From NCBI GenBank assembly GCA_021463165.1, contig JAJTWY010000008.1, forward strand, positions 100,999 to 164,998: DNA of 64,000 nucleotides, read 5' to 3'. Position numbers and translations under genes: made by a program. The notes beneath the pieces are model-generated. The model saw only the letters and a program-made list of their open reading frames with translations. It ran no database searches and was not told where the DNA came from. Of the stretch, positions 26,485 through 35,103 are shown one piece after another (positions within the stretch are counted from its first letter, which is position 1; each line of letters starts with the position of its first letter). The stretch is from Pyrinomonadaceae bacterium (lineage in GTDB: Bacteria; Acidobacteriota; Blastocatellia; Pyrinomonadales; Pyrinomonadaceae).

Positions 26485-28818
26485 TTACTTCGGCTTCATG
26501 GTCATCAGGCTGACTGCGGCCTTCTCAACCGCTGCCTTTGAAAAAGGGAATGTCGCCAGCCGGCCATTCGCCCAGATGTCGAACTGGTCCTTGAAATGCG
26601 GTGATCTAGGATCACCACTTTGGCCCATTGGTATCACGTGGCTGGTAGAATCCCAGTCGCTCGGCATCGTTATGTGCCGCATCGAAACATTCGAGCCGAC
26701 GTTTGGTGATTGTCCGCTTCCGGCTATTGCGACGGTCGGCGTCTGAAACTGTGTTCCGATAAGAGGCACGGAAGCCAGCGGATGTGGAAAGCGTGATCGC
26801 CAGACCTTCCCCCATTGCCAGGTTGTCTGATCCGGCCCGTATCGTTTCGGATCGGCAAACTGTTTCCTCACCGCCTCGTCACAGTATCTCATCAAGGCCG
26901 CATAGTCTTTGAACTCAGAAGGAAGCCACAGCGCTGATCGCGTCCGAAGCGCCCAGTTCAGAACACGTTCGCGGACTACCGACGCGGGGGCGGGCTTGTT
27001 TACGTCGGCGATCTTGTTTCCCATACAGACCCGGATATCGCTCGCGAGCAGAGCCGCCGTCGAATCGGGCGTCATCTTGCCGTCCCACTTTCTCAGCAAT
27101 TCAAGCGTCTCGGGCGAGGCCGCACTACTTTTAACTATCTCGTCTGCGATCATCTTAACGGCGAGATTTGTCGCATCGAACTGCGCCGCACGCACATCCT
27201 CGACCGACAGCTTTTGTTTCGCCGACAATGCGTTCAGGATCTCGCGGGCCCGCCACGGGGTCGCCGCGTCGCGAGACATCTGCGGGTACTTATACGACGT
27301 GCCAACTATTCGTTGATTTGCCGTGACTATCAGCCCGCTCGGCGGATTGTAAACATGCGGCAATTCCTCGAACGGTATATACCCGATCCAATCGCCGTCT
27401 GCGGTTCCCCCGTCATATGGCAACGCGCCGTCACCAACACGGCGGAGCGGGATGCGGCTCGCGGCATACCAGCCAATGTTCCCTTTTGTATCCGCGTACA
27501 CAAAATTCTGTGCCGAGCCGCCAAAACTTCTCAAGGCCCGCTTAAAATCGTTCCAGTTTTTCGCGCGGTTAAGCAGATAAAACACCTCAAACTCATTATT
27601 CCGAGGATCAAGCGAGGTCCATTTCAACGCATACTTCTTACCATCCTGTTCCAGAATGATCGGGCCGTTGCGGGTTTCGAGAACTTCGATCGTTTCCGAC
27701 TGGGTGGCCGGAGAAAGAGGGTTTGGCCGGAACTTGATCGTCTCAGACCGCTTTACCGGCATCTCCCAGCCCGACGGTGTCTTATACTCGCCTTTCTCGT
27801 TAAATGTCTCGGAATAGATATCCTGGACGTCCGGCCCGACGTTCGTTGCACCCCATGCGATGTCGGCGTTGTGACCCAGCAGAACGCCGGGAACGCCCGG
27901 CACCGCGACTCCCGACACCCGCATCGTCGGTGTCGAAATATGTGTCAAATACCAGATCCCGGGCGTAGTCGGAGCAAGGTGGGGATCATTGGCGAGTATC
28001 GCCTTGCCGCCCGCGGCACGCTTCCCCGAAATGACCCAGTTATTGCTCGCAGCCAGATCTTCGGCATAGAGGCCGACACGTTCCAGCGAACTTTTTCTAA
28101 CAGCGGCTTCCCTGTCTGTCGCCGCCAGGAGCGATGAGATATCACCTGGCTCTTGCGGCCGAACACCACTGACTGAAGACCGTTTGTCGTCGGTGCCAAA
28201 AAGGACCACGTCGTAAGGCGTGACTGGATTCGTAAGGTCCGCGAGCTTGTCCTTTGGCATCGACTGCAGCGAAAGTCGAAGGATATCGTTTCGCCATGTC
28301 GTACTAAGTGCATCCGCAAGGATCTTGCCGATCATCAGCGTGTCCGATGGCTTCCATTCTGTCGGCCGATACTGAAGTATCCGAAACTCGATCGGTAAGG
28401 ACTTTTCATCAAGTGTTGCAATATATGCATTTACGCCCTTTGCATAGGCTTCGATCGCGGTCTTGAGCTGCGGATCCATTACCTTTAACGTCTCTTCCGC
28501 GATCCTCGCAAAACCGAATCTGCGCCAGCGTTTGTCTTCTTCCAGGGTGGTTTTTCCAAAGATCTCGGCGGTTTCTCCCCGAGACAAGCGTCTCATAAGG
28601 TCCATCTGAAAGAGTCGGTCGCTCGCCGTGGTAAAGCCCTGCGCGAAGTAGAGATCGAGGTCGTTTCGAGCTTCGATATAGGGAATGGAACGTGAATCCC
28701 GTCTGACGGATACCGGGCTTGAAAGCCCTGTCACAAGAACCTCGGTCGAGACGGTCTGCGGACTAACGGCGACGCAGAACAAGCTGCACAATAGAGCGGT
28801 TAGAAAAAAACGGATCAT
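26485..28818 (-). CDS. Penicillin acylase family (S45) secreted hydrolase
   Basis: 777 aa from the ATG at 28818, chosen because MIRFFLTALLCSLFCVAVS is then a signal peptide; an ATG 18 bases earlier is possible. The frame is open much further upstream, but this would overlap the divergent cytochrome gene. The alpha-chain region contains RDSRSIPYIEARNDLDLYFAQGF and GEXAEIFGK motifs. The self-cleavage site is a Ser-Asn-Asn-Trp segment (LAASNNWVISGKRAAGGKAILANDPH, in two parts) where the Ser becomes the N-terminal nucleophile of the beta-chain. Family members hydrolyse acyl amides such as penicillins, acyl-homoserine lactones or peptide-like compounds. The substrate here is unknown. Confidence 0.9.
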   Translation of the reverse strand: MIRFFLTALLCSLFCVAVSPQTVSTEVLVTGLSSPVSVRRDSRSIPYIEARNDLDLYFAQGFTTASDRLFQMDLMRRLSRGETAEIFGKTTLEEDKRWRRFGFARIAEETLKVMDPQLKTAIEAYAKGVNAYIATLDEKSLPIEFRILQYRPTEWKPSDTLMIGKILADALSTTWRNDILRLSLQSMPKDKLADLTNPVTPYDVVLFGTDDKRSSVSGVRPQEPGDISSLLAATDREAAVRKSSLERVGLYAEDLAASNNWVISGKRAAGGKAILANDPHLAPTTPGIWYLTHISTPTMRVSGVAVPGVPGVLLGHNADIAWGATNVGPDVQDIYSETFNEKGEYKTPSGWEMPVKRSETIKFRPNPLSPATQSETIEVLETRNGPIILEQDGKKYALKWTSLDPRNNEFEVFYLLNRAKNWNDFKRALRSFGGSAQNFVYADTKGNIGWYAASRIPLRRVGDGALPYDGGTADGDWIGYIPFEELPHVYNPPSGLIVTANQRIVGTSYKYPQMSRDAATPWRAREILNALSAKQKLSVEDVRAAQFDATNLAVKMIADEIVKSSAASPETLELLRKWDGKMTPDSTAALLASDIRVCMGNKIADVNKPAPASVVRERVLNWALRTRSALWLPSEFKDYAALMRYCDEAVRKQFADPKRYGPDQTTWQWGKVWRSRFPHPLASVPLIGTQFQTPTVAIAGSGQSPNVGSNVSMRHITMPSDWDSTSHVIPMGQSGDPRSPHFKDQFDIWANGRLATFPFSKAAVEKAAVSLMTMKPK

Positions 28819-28989
28819 TTGGAAAAGATAGGTCATTTGATGGCCGGGCCGCAAGCTGTCACGAGACCGCTCAGACGTTCTTTTCCCGTTGACAAAGATT
28901 CCCCGCCCTTCAGCCGCCGAGGTTTGCTTCCGTTCGACAAAATCGGTTACCATCACACAAATTTTAACTGGAGGGACGCTAAAGACTTC

Positions 28990-29412
28990 GTGAGAAATCA
29001 TCGCTCTGTGTTCATTCTTTGGCTTGCCATCTTGGCTTCTGCCTGCGGTAGCACGCCCCAACCAAATATTCCCAGCGGAAACGCTGCCAATTCCAACAAC
29101 AATTCTGTCAAAGCTCCGTCGCCTGCACCTACTGCAGAAGTTGCTGCAGTAAGATCGGGCAAAGATCTCTATACGATCCATTGCATGACCTGTCACAAAG
29201 ACAGCGGCAAAGGCGGCAAGGTCACCGTCGAAGGTAAACAATTGGACCCCGACGATCTGACGTCAGCTAATATGAAAGCGAAATCTGACGATAAACTCTT
29301 TGGCTATATCTCGGACGGGATCGAGGACGAAGGTATGCCCGCGTTCAAAGATAAACTCAAGCCGGACGAGATCAAAGCTGTCGTGGCTCATCTCCGAGAA
29401 CTGCAAAAATAG
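28990..29412 (+). CDS. Cytochrome c lipoprotein
   Basis: 140 aa from a GTG at 28990. A basic start (VRNHRSV) is followed by a hydrophobic stretch and a cysteine at about residue 19 in LASACGS, a lipobox-like site. After a Ser/Asn/Pro-rich linker a single heme site, CMTCH, lies near residue 70; the region around MPAFKDKLKPDEI supplies the likely methionine axial ligand. The frame is open upstream as far as 28819, but this runs into the divergent S45 gene and has no export signal, so the shorter start is preferred. A small monoheme electron carrier, a likely substrate of the ResB-CcsA pair. Confidence 0.75.
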   Translation: MRNHRSVFILWLAILASACGSTPQPNIPSGNAANSNNNSVKAPSPAPTAEVAAVRSGKDLYTIHCMTCHKDSGKGGKVTVEGKQLDPDDLTSANMKAKSDDKLFGYISDGIEDEGMPAFKDKLKPDEIKAVVAHLRELQK

Positions 29413-29462
29413 ACCGCATTTTTGCAATCGAGCTAGCCTACACAGTACACTAAGAGCATTGG

Positions 29463-29539
29463 GCACCCGTAGCTCAGCTGGATAGAGTATCTGACTTCGA
29501 ATCAGAGGGTCGCATGTTCGAATCATGCCGGGTGTACCA
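29463..29539 (+). tRNA. tRNA-Arg (anticodon TCG)
   Basis: 77-nt tRNA gene with encoded CCA. The acceptor stem is GCACCCG with CGGGTGT (one G:U pair), the D arm GCTC/GAGT, the anticodon stem TCTGA/TCAGA with loop CTTCGAA (anticodon TCG, reads CGA), and the T arm GCATG-TTCGAAT-CATGC. It is 50 bp after the cytochrome gene. Confidence 0.95.
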
Positions 29540-29578
29540 TCTTAACTAGCTTAAATACAGATAGTTACAAAAGTAGAA

Positions 29579-29603
29579 AGACGGGCCGGAAGCTCGTCTT
29601 TTT
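29579..29603 (+). terminator. Terminator after tRNA-Arg(TCG)
   Basis: An 8-bp stem AGACGGGC/GCTCGTCT (one G:U) with a five-base loop is followed by TTTTTG, about 40 bp beyond the tRNA. Confidence 0.75.
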
Positions 29604-29812
29604 GTCTGCGTGCACCCAGGGTCAGATTACATTGGCGTAGTGAGGACAACCGCCAGATCAATATAGTGGGCCAAAGTTATCGGTGACTTCCCGCTATTCC
29701 GACAAGCGGCGAGGGTACATTTTCTAAAAAAAACTCCAACCATGTTATAGTTTCGCGCGTCTTTCATAAGATTAGCTCTACCTATCAAACAATCAGCAGA
29801 GGTGATTTACAA

Positions 29813-30982
29813 ATGAAACGATTAGCGGCAGCGATCTCGCTCGTACTTTTCTTGTCCTGTATCGCGTCAGCACAGATCATCAAATTACCACCACTCGGCC
29901 CGCGGCCAACCCCGAAACCGGTGTCAACACCGACGATAGGTCCCAACCAAGGCCCGCTTGGCCCGACAAATAATGGTTCAGCGCGACCGCCGCAGGCAAC
30001 TGACAAACCCGAATTGCTCAAAACGTCGCTCGATATTCGCTGCGATACCTGGGCCAAATACTGGAAACTGCCAAATGAATCGAATTACACAAGTTGGGTG
30101 CCCCAGGTAAAGTTCAAGGTTCTTTATGCCGGAACGGCGAAACTGCGACTGACGGCCGAGTATTTCACGCCGGACGGCAAACCCTGGTTTACAGAAACGC
30201 TTAAACAAGACATGATCAATAATGCCGAGAAAACAGTCGGCATCATCACGGACCGGGTACCGGGTAGATTCGATGGCAAAGCGACGATCGACACTGGCCT
30301 GTTTGGCGTCAAGATCGTCGATTCAGGTGACGGTAGTGTCCTGTTTCAAGGTAAGTTCAAGGTGGGCAAATTCAAATGGGGCCCCTCGATCCCGATGTTC
30401 AAGAACCAGTATGACTTTTTTGTCGACCAGGACTGGAACCTGCCCATCGGGTACATTTGGCTGAACTGGAAGGACAAAAACGCCCCGCCTCCGACAGTGA
30501 GTATGTGGATCAAGGGCGAAACGAGGCTCGACGACCTCGAGGCCAAGCTCTTCTATAACGGCGAACAGATCGCCACAACGGATGACATGGGCGCGGTACA
30601 TTCGGTCCAGCAGCGGTATCCAAATAGCCTTGAGAACAAAGAAACCCACCGCTGGGAACTGTTCGATTTCGAATGGTATAAGTTCAAGTACGCAGTGACA
30701 GCAGCCGGGCGAAACATGTTCAAACAGGCCCGCTTTATGAACGATATGAACGGCAATTATACCGTCAAGGTCTTTCACAAAGGCGTGCAGATACGCGAGG
30801 CGTCATTCAGCGTGTCGGGCGGTAACCTGGCCGACAACGGCGTTGCCTCGGCCAACAAGTTCGGTGACGGTAAGGTCTTGATACCCGTCAAGGTCATGGG
30901 AAACTACGATAAATGGAACTCCGCGACGTGGCAGGCGGATGCGTTTTACAGTAACCCTCTGACCGGCTTCCCCTCAATGTAA
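29813..30982 (+). CDS. Secreted protein of unknown function
   Basis: 389 aa. The signal peptide is MKRLAAAISLVLFLSCIASA, followed by a proline-rich stretch (KLPPLGPRPTPKP and GPNQGPLGP) and a beta-rich body (about residues 60-389) with many aromatic residues, including KFKVLYAGTAKLRLTAEYF and FDFEWYKFKYAV. No catalytic motif is seen and I do not recognise a family. The perfect ribosome-binding site AGAGGTGAT lies seven bases before the ATG. It is flanked by a tRNA gene and by a lytic transglycosylase, so neighbours give no hint of function. An envelope location is inferred from the signal peptide. Confidence 0.75.
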   Translation: MKRLAAAISLVLFLSCIASAQIIKLPPLGPRPTPKPVSTPTIGPNQGPLGPTNNGSARPPQATDKPELLKTSLDIRCDTWAKYWKLPNESNYTSWVPQVKFKVLYAGTAKLRLTAEYFTPDGKPWFTETLKQDMINNAEKTVGIITDRVPGRFDGKATIDTGLFGVKIVDSGDGSVLFQGKFKVGKFKWGPSIPMFKNQYDFFVDQDWNLPIGYIWLNWKDKNAPPPTVSMWIKGETRLDDLEAKLFYNGEQIATTDDMGAVHSVQQRYPNSLENKETHRWELFDFEWYKFKYAVTAAGRNMFKQARFMNDMNGNYTVKVFHKGVQIREASFSVSGGNLADNGVASANKFGDGKVLIPVKVMGNYDKWNSATWQADAFYSNPLTGFPSM

Positions 30983-31294
30983 GTAGCGGCCACAAGATCC
31001 GCGGAGGTGGGCCATGCCCGGCCCACCTGCCCCTCCTCAAACCGCGATCTCCATTGACTTTTCATTTGAAATGTGCTATAGATAGTACATTGTCTTACAC
31101 AGACAATTGTTTTGTTGAAAAATATGCTGAAAGTGAAGTGGCAGCGAACATAAATGGAGTAAATAGAAGGACTTACACGTCCCACGACAGGGCTGGGACA
31201 CCTGTGGGACAGATGGGACAGCAGCGCGTCACCAATTCGCCCGAAAAGCGGGCCCAAGTCTTGTTTTCAGTTCGCGGGAGAAGGACGCTACGGG
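30983..31294. other. 312-bp intergenic region with hairpin, promoter-operator and short repeats
   Basis: The region holds, in order, a 9-bp inverted repeat AGGTGGGCC/GGCCCACCT near 31005-31030 without a T run, and a promoter with a palindromic operator-like site (31054-31107, separate entry). Three copies of TGGGACA follow (31194, 31205, 31214). No convincing gene was found: the open frames on both strands lack a good start and ribosome-binding site. The region may be a leader or a remnant. Confidence 0.6.
31054..31107 (+). promoter_or_regulatory. Strong promoter with palindromic operator
   Basis: TTGACT (31054-31059), a 17-bp spacer and TATAGA (31077-31082) form a near-consensus sigma-70-type promoter. 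Around the expected start lies a perfect palindrome ATTGTCT-N5-AGACAAT (31089-31107), in the usual position for a repressor operator. It points away from the known genes: no recognised plus-strand gene follows before 32772. Confidence 0.6.
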
Positions 31295-32659
31295 TTATTT
31301 GCGAACCAGGTTTTCGTCGTAGAGTTCCCTATAAGCACGGTAATTGTTCATCACCTTGAAGACGTATTGCTTTGTTTCGGCGAATCCGATCTCGGCGGCA
31401 AAAACGCCCGGCTCTTTGGGCTTTGAACGGTTAAGCCATCGTGCGGCGTTGTCTTCACCGCCGTTATAGCTCGCGGCTATGGCCTCGTAAAGCCCGCCGA
31501 ACTGGCTCTTCAGGTCGGCGATATATTCACACCCGATGGCGATATTGGTTCGCGGGTCGTATAGGTCATCGGGCTGCAGATTCGGGAATCCCGCTTTCTT
31601 GTTGTATTTCATCGCCGTGTCGATCACGAGCTGAAGCAGTCCGCGAGCGGCCGACGGCGATTTGACACCCGGACGAAACGAGCTTTCCTGTTTCATTATC
31701 GCGAGGACAAAGCGGGGATCGATACGCCGCGGCTTCGCGGCCGCCAGCACTTCGCTGCGGAACATGATCGGGTAATTCGATGGGGCCGTTTGCGAAGTCG
31801 GCTTGACACCTGGATCTTTGACAACACGTTCAGACGCCAGTCCGCCATAGTAGGAGGTCGGGATGTCGGGGATCGAAGCGAAGGCCTGGGAGGCCTCGGT
31901 CTTCTTGCCCTGCTTGTCGAGAGCCAATGCCTTGAGAAATTTCGCCTCGTCAACGCTCGTCATCGAGCCCGCAAACTTGGCCGTAAGGAGCATTAGATCG
32001 GCTGTTGCGGCTGCTTCTGCCCATTGGCCACGGTAGATCTGCATCCTGAGCCGTCCTTGCAGGGCGTTCGCCTCGGTCGGCTGGCCGGGAAATCGCGTGC
32101 GGGCTTTTTCGACCCAGGCATTCGCATCGTCGTACTTCCCGGCTTCGCGCAGAGCATCGATCAGATTCAGATATGAACCGTCTATGCGCTCTCCCGTCGG
32201 GTACATCGTGGCATATTGCTCGTAAACCCGTGCGGCCTCCGCATTTCTACCGAGTCGGACGAGACAGGCTCCTTTGAAATATAGTCCCTCGCGGCCTTCC
32301 TTGATATCAGGAAACTCGCGGGCTACGCGGTCGAGATATGGGATCGCACGATCATACGCACGTTCCCAATAGTAAGAGCGGCCGATCATGAATATCGCAC
32401 CCGACGCTGCCGGATCTGTCTGGAAGAACTCGAGTATCTTATAAAAATGATCTCTCGATTGCGGAAACTGGCGATTATCGAAATAGACCCGGCCTCGATC
32501 AAGATGTTCCGCGGCTGTAAGCGTTACGAGCTTTCCGTCGGCAGAGCGGCTCAAACGGTCTTTCTCGCTGACTGAGCGAAGCGGGGCATCAGACGCCTGT
32601 CCGACAAGGCCGGTGTAGGAGGCAAGTATGACGACTGCGATGAATAGTTTGGATCTCAT
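31295..32659 (-). CDS. Soluble lytic murein transglycosylase with TPR-like N-terminus
   Basis: 454 aa. After an N-terminal signal helix (MRSKLFIAVVILASYTGLVGQ) come about 250 residues of helical TPR-like repeats (AEHLDRGRVYFDNRQFPQS, MIGRSYYWERAYDRAIPYL). The C-terminal SLT domain (about 310-450) has the catalytic Glu in MKQESSFRPGVKSPSAARGLLQL, and the motifs NIAIGCEYIADL and AIAASYNGGEDNAARWL. This is the Slt70 layout: the enzyme cuts the glycan strands of peptidoglycan, forming anhydromuropeptides. It is a single-gene unit, divergent from the sugar isomerase. Confidence 0.93.
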   Translation of the reverse strand: MRSKLFIAVVILASYTGLVGQASDAPLRSVSEKDRLSRSADGKLVTLTAAEHLDRGRVYFDNRQFPQSRDHFYKILEFFQTDPAASGAIFMIGRSYYWERAYDRAIPYLDRVAREFPDIKEGREGLYFKGACLVRLGRNAEAARVYEQYATMYPTGERIDGSYLNLIDALREAGKYDDANAWVEKARTRFPGQPTEANALQGRLRMQIYRGQWAEAAATADLMLLTAKFAGSMTSVDEAKFLKALALDKQGKKTEASQAFASIPDIPTSYYGGLASERVVKDPGVKPTSQTAPSNYPIMFRSEVLAAAKPRRIDPRFVLAIMKQESSFRPGVKSPSAARGLLQLVIDTAMKYNKKAGFPNLQPDDLYDPRTNIAIGCEYIADLKSQFGGLYEAIAASYNGGEDNAARWLNRSKPKEPGVFAAEIGFAETKQYVFKVMNNYRAYRELYDENLVRK

Positions 32660-32771
32660 CTCGGAGGAAAGCGGCCAGTCTCTAAAGACTATCGCCTATT
32701 CGACGATTTTTCAATAAGTATGGTTGGAACGGATTTTGAGCGGCCTGCCTGACGGGATAGAATTTGGCTAT

Positions 32772-33617
32772 ATGAAGATCGCTTTGAACGGAGCAACAAC
32801 GATGTACGCGGACCTCTCGACGGATATACTTGCGGCCTCGGCCGCGGGTTTTGACCTGATCGAAATATGGTCGGCGAAGCTCTATCGCTATCTTGGATCG
32901 AAAACTGCCGCCGATCTGAAAGCTGAGCTGGATGCGGCGAATATATCGGCGTATTCGATAAATTCGATCGAGCATATTTCATTCCGGACAGAAGCAGAGT
33001 ATGCCGCTATCAAGCTGGAATGCGAAGATCTATCTCGTATTGCCGGTGAGATCGGTTGCCCCTATATCGTCGTTGTGCCGGGTAAACTGCCTGAAAACGT
33101 CGATAAGGATGGGATTGTCGAAGGAACCGTCAAAGTGTTACGGGAACTTTCAGATATTGCCGCTGAGCACGGCGTTTCGCTGGCATTCGAGTTTTTAGGC
33201 CAGTCCGACTGTTCGGTCCAAACATTGGATCTCTGCGGTGAGATCCTTGAGCAAGTGGACCGCGAGAGTGTCGGCTGCGTGATAGACTCGTTCCACTTCT
33301 ACGCAGGTGGTTCGACCTTTGAGGCGATAGATCGTTTGGATCCGCGTAAGTTGTTTATTTTTCATATTAACGACGCGGAAGATGTGCCGAGATCACAGTT
33401 AACGGACGCTCAGCGTCTTTATCCCGGAACTGGCATCTTGCCGCTCGCGGAGATCAAGGAGCATTTTGACGGGATCGGGTATGATCGGATGGTGAGCATC
33501 GAGATCTTCAGGCCAGAATACTGGGATCAGGATCCGTTTGACGTTGCGCGGACGGCGAAGGACGCGACGGAAAAGGTTCTCGGGCTTGGACGATACGCTG
33601 CCGGTGGGAGTTGGTAG
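32772..33617 (+). CDS. Sugar phosphate isomerase/epimerase (TIM barrel)
   Basis: 281 aa from the ATG at 32772; a TTG at 32724 could extend it by 16 residues. It is an AP-endonuclease-2/xylose-isomerase-like barrel, with metal-binding acidic/histidine patterns such as LAFEFLGQSDCSVQ, GCVIDSFHFYAGG, FIFHINDAEDVPR and VSIEIFRPEYW, the usual series of Glu, Asp, His and Glu ligands. Family members act on sugars, inositols or hydroxypyruvate. It is translationally linked to the following Gfo/Idh/MocA dehydrogenase (its stop directly precedes that start), a common pairing in inositol and sugar catabolism. The exact substrate is unknown. Confidence 0.85.
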   Translation: MKIALNGATTMYADLSTDILAASAAGFDLIEIWSAKLYRYLGSKTAADLKAELDAANISAYSINSIEHISFRTEAEYAAIKLECEDLSRIAGEIGCPYIVVVPGKLPENVDKDGIVEGTVKVLRELSDIAAEHGVSLAFEFLGQSDCSVQTLDLCGEILEQVDRESVGCVIDSFHFYAGGSTFEAIDRLDPRKLFIFHINDAEDVPRSQLTDAQRLYPGTGILPLAEIKEHFDGIGYDRMVSIEIFRPEYWDQDPFDVARTAKDATEKVLGLGRYAAGGSW

Positions 33618-34589
33618 ATGGAAAAGGTTCGCATCGGCATTGTTGGAACGGGTTATATTGGCAACGTCCACGGAAACATTTATGCCCGCGACCCGCGCGC
33701 CAAGATCACGGCACTTTACGACATTATTCCCGAACGAGCAGCTGCTACGGCGAAACGGATAGGCGGCCGCGTTTGCTCGTCGCGGGAACATCTCCTCGAT
33801 AGCTGCGACGCAGTTCTGGTCTGCGCACCGAATCGAACTCATATCGAGATCGCGACTGCGGCCATAGATGCGGGTAAACACGTCTTCTGCGAAAAACCAT
33901 TTGCTTTGGGCATCGAGGACGCAGCCCTGCTTCTGGAACGGGCAAATAAGAGTGAAAAGCTATTTCAGGTTGGCCACAGCCGGAGATTCGCTCCCGTATA
34001 CACAAAGCTGAGATCGCTTCTCATGGAGGATGCGCCGCATTCGGCACACATAAAAATGAATCGCGGTGAGCTTTTGAATCCCGCGTGGACGGGCGATGTG
34101 AACGTCACCGGGGGCTTTCTCTATGAGACTACCATCCATTTCCTGGACATGCTCCGATTTCAGTTTGGCGAGATCTCGGAGCTTATCGCCTATGGTTCGC
34201 AGCACGAATATCCTGAGATCGATGAATTCTCAGTGATATTTAAGTTCAAGAATGGCTTTCATTGCACTTTCGCGTCATCCGCCGATGCAAGTTGGCTGTT
34301 TCCCTTCGAGCGTATGGAAGTATTCTGTCACCATCGTACGATAGTTACCGAGGAAATGGTTCGCATCCTGGACTGCCGCGGCATAGGGGCCGACTTCGTC
34401 ACGCACAGTTTTCATAATGTTTCTGACGACATTCAGCGTGGATTCGAACTCGAGGATTCTGCGTTTCTTGATGCGATACTTAACGGAACCGAACCTATGG
34501 TAACGGCGTTTGATGGATTTAAGGCCGTTGAACTGGTTGAATCGATCTATGAGTCGATCCGAACGGGCCAGCCCGTTCGATTCGACTAG
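33618..34589 (+). CDS. Gfo/Idh/MocA family oxidoreductase
   Basis: 323-aa NAD(P)-dependent dehydrogenase. The nucleotide-binding motif GIVGTGYIGNVHG is at residues 7-19, and the conserved EKP of the active-site loop is in HVFCEKPFALGIEDAALL (about residues 90-107). The C-terminal alpha/beta domain shows GGFLYETTIHFLDMLRF, the catalytic-histidine region. It begins immediately after the stop of the isomerase gene. Together they probably interconvert a keto-sugar or inositol. No transporter or kinase follows to suggest the substrate. Confidence 0.9.
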   Translation: MEKVRIGIVGTGYIGNVHGNIYARDPRAKITALYDIIPERAAATAKRIGGRVCSSREHLLDSCDAVLVCAPNRTHIEIATAAIDAGKHVFCEKPFALGIEDAALLLERANKSEKLFQVGHSRRFAPVYTKLRSLLMEDAPHSAHIKMNRGELLNPAWTGDVNVTGGFLYETTIHFLDMLRFQFGEISELIAYGSQHEYPEIDEFSVIFKFKNGFHCTFASSADASWLFPFERMEVFCHHRTIVTEEMVRILDCRGIGADFVTHSFHNVSDDIQRGFELEDSAFLDAILNGTEPMVTAFDGFKAVELVESIYESIRTGQPVRFD

Positions 34590-34644
34590 GTGAACAAGTT
34601 CCAATTACTTGTGGAAATTGATATTGTAGGCGCGGGTTGCCAAG

Positions 34645-35103
34645 ATGAATACTTGCCATAGTTGCGGAAAACCTAAGAACTCAGATACGAACTTTTGTCG
34701 CTATTGCGGAGCTCGTCTCGCACAGGAGTCACCTCCCGCGTATTCAAACCCATATGACCATCCGGCCCCGAAACCCTATTCCTGGAAGACGGATGAGTAT
34801 ACGACGAATACGGAAGCACGTCGTACGATGCCCACGGGGTTAAGTTTGCCCACAGGAGTTGAGCCGTCCGGACACGTCCATGCCCCGCTAGCTCAAGTTG
34901 GGCCACAACATTTCGCTCAGGCATTCCGTTGCCCGGCATGTATGAGTTCATACCCGCCACGGACTGAACGTCGGATCTCGACCGGAGGCTGGATCACGTT
35001 TGCCGCGTTGCTGGTGTTCTTTTTTCCGCTTTTCTGGATAGGTCTCCTTATCAAGGAGGATGTGCTGGTCTGTCAGACCTGTAACGCGAAGCTGTCGGCT
35101 TAA
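34645..35103 (+). CDS. Zinc-ribbon membrane protein with LITAF-like C-terminus
   Basis: 152 aa. The N-terminus is a zinc ribbon with two CxxC pairs (CHSCGKPKNSDTNFCRYCG, residues 4-22). A proline-rich linker follows. The C-terminal part starts with RCPACMSSYPP (residues 95-105), continues through a hydrophobic helix (GWITFAALLVFFFPLFWIG) and closes with VLVCQTCNAKL. The pair of CxxC motifs separated by a membrane-associated helix resembles the LITAF/PIG7 fold, which binds one zinc while the helix dips into the membrane. Function unknown. It is convergent with the VWFA gene, overlapping its end by four bases. Confidence 0.75.
   Translation: MNTCHSCGKPKNSDTNFCRYCGARLAQESPPAYSNPYDHPAPKPYSWKTDEYTTNTEARRTMPTGLSLPTGVEPSGHVHAPLAQVGPQHFAQAFRCPACMSSYPPRTERRISTGGWITFAALLVFFFPLFWIGLLIKEDVLVCQTCNAKLSA

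Noticed and set aside
30946..31359. Two overlapping frames, about 100 residues on each strand, in the region between the secreted protein and the lytic transglycosylase.
   Set aside because: No ribosome-binding site, no fitting start after the promoter, and no recognisable protein pattern on either strand.
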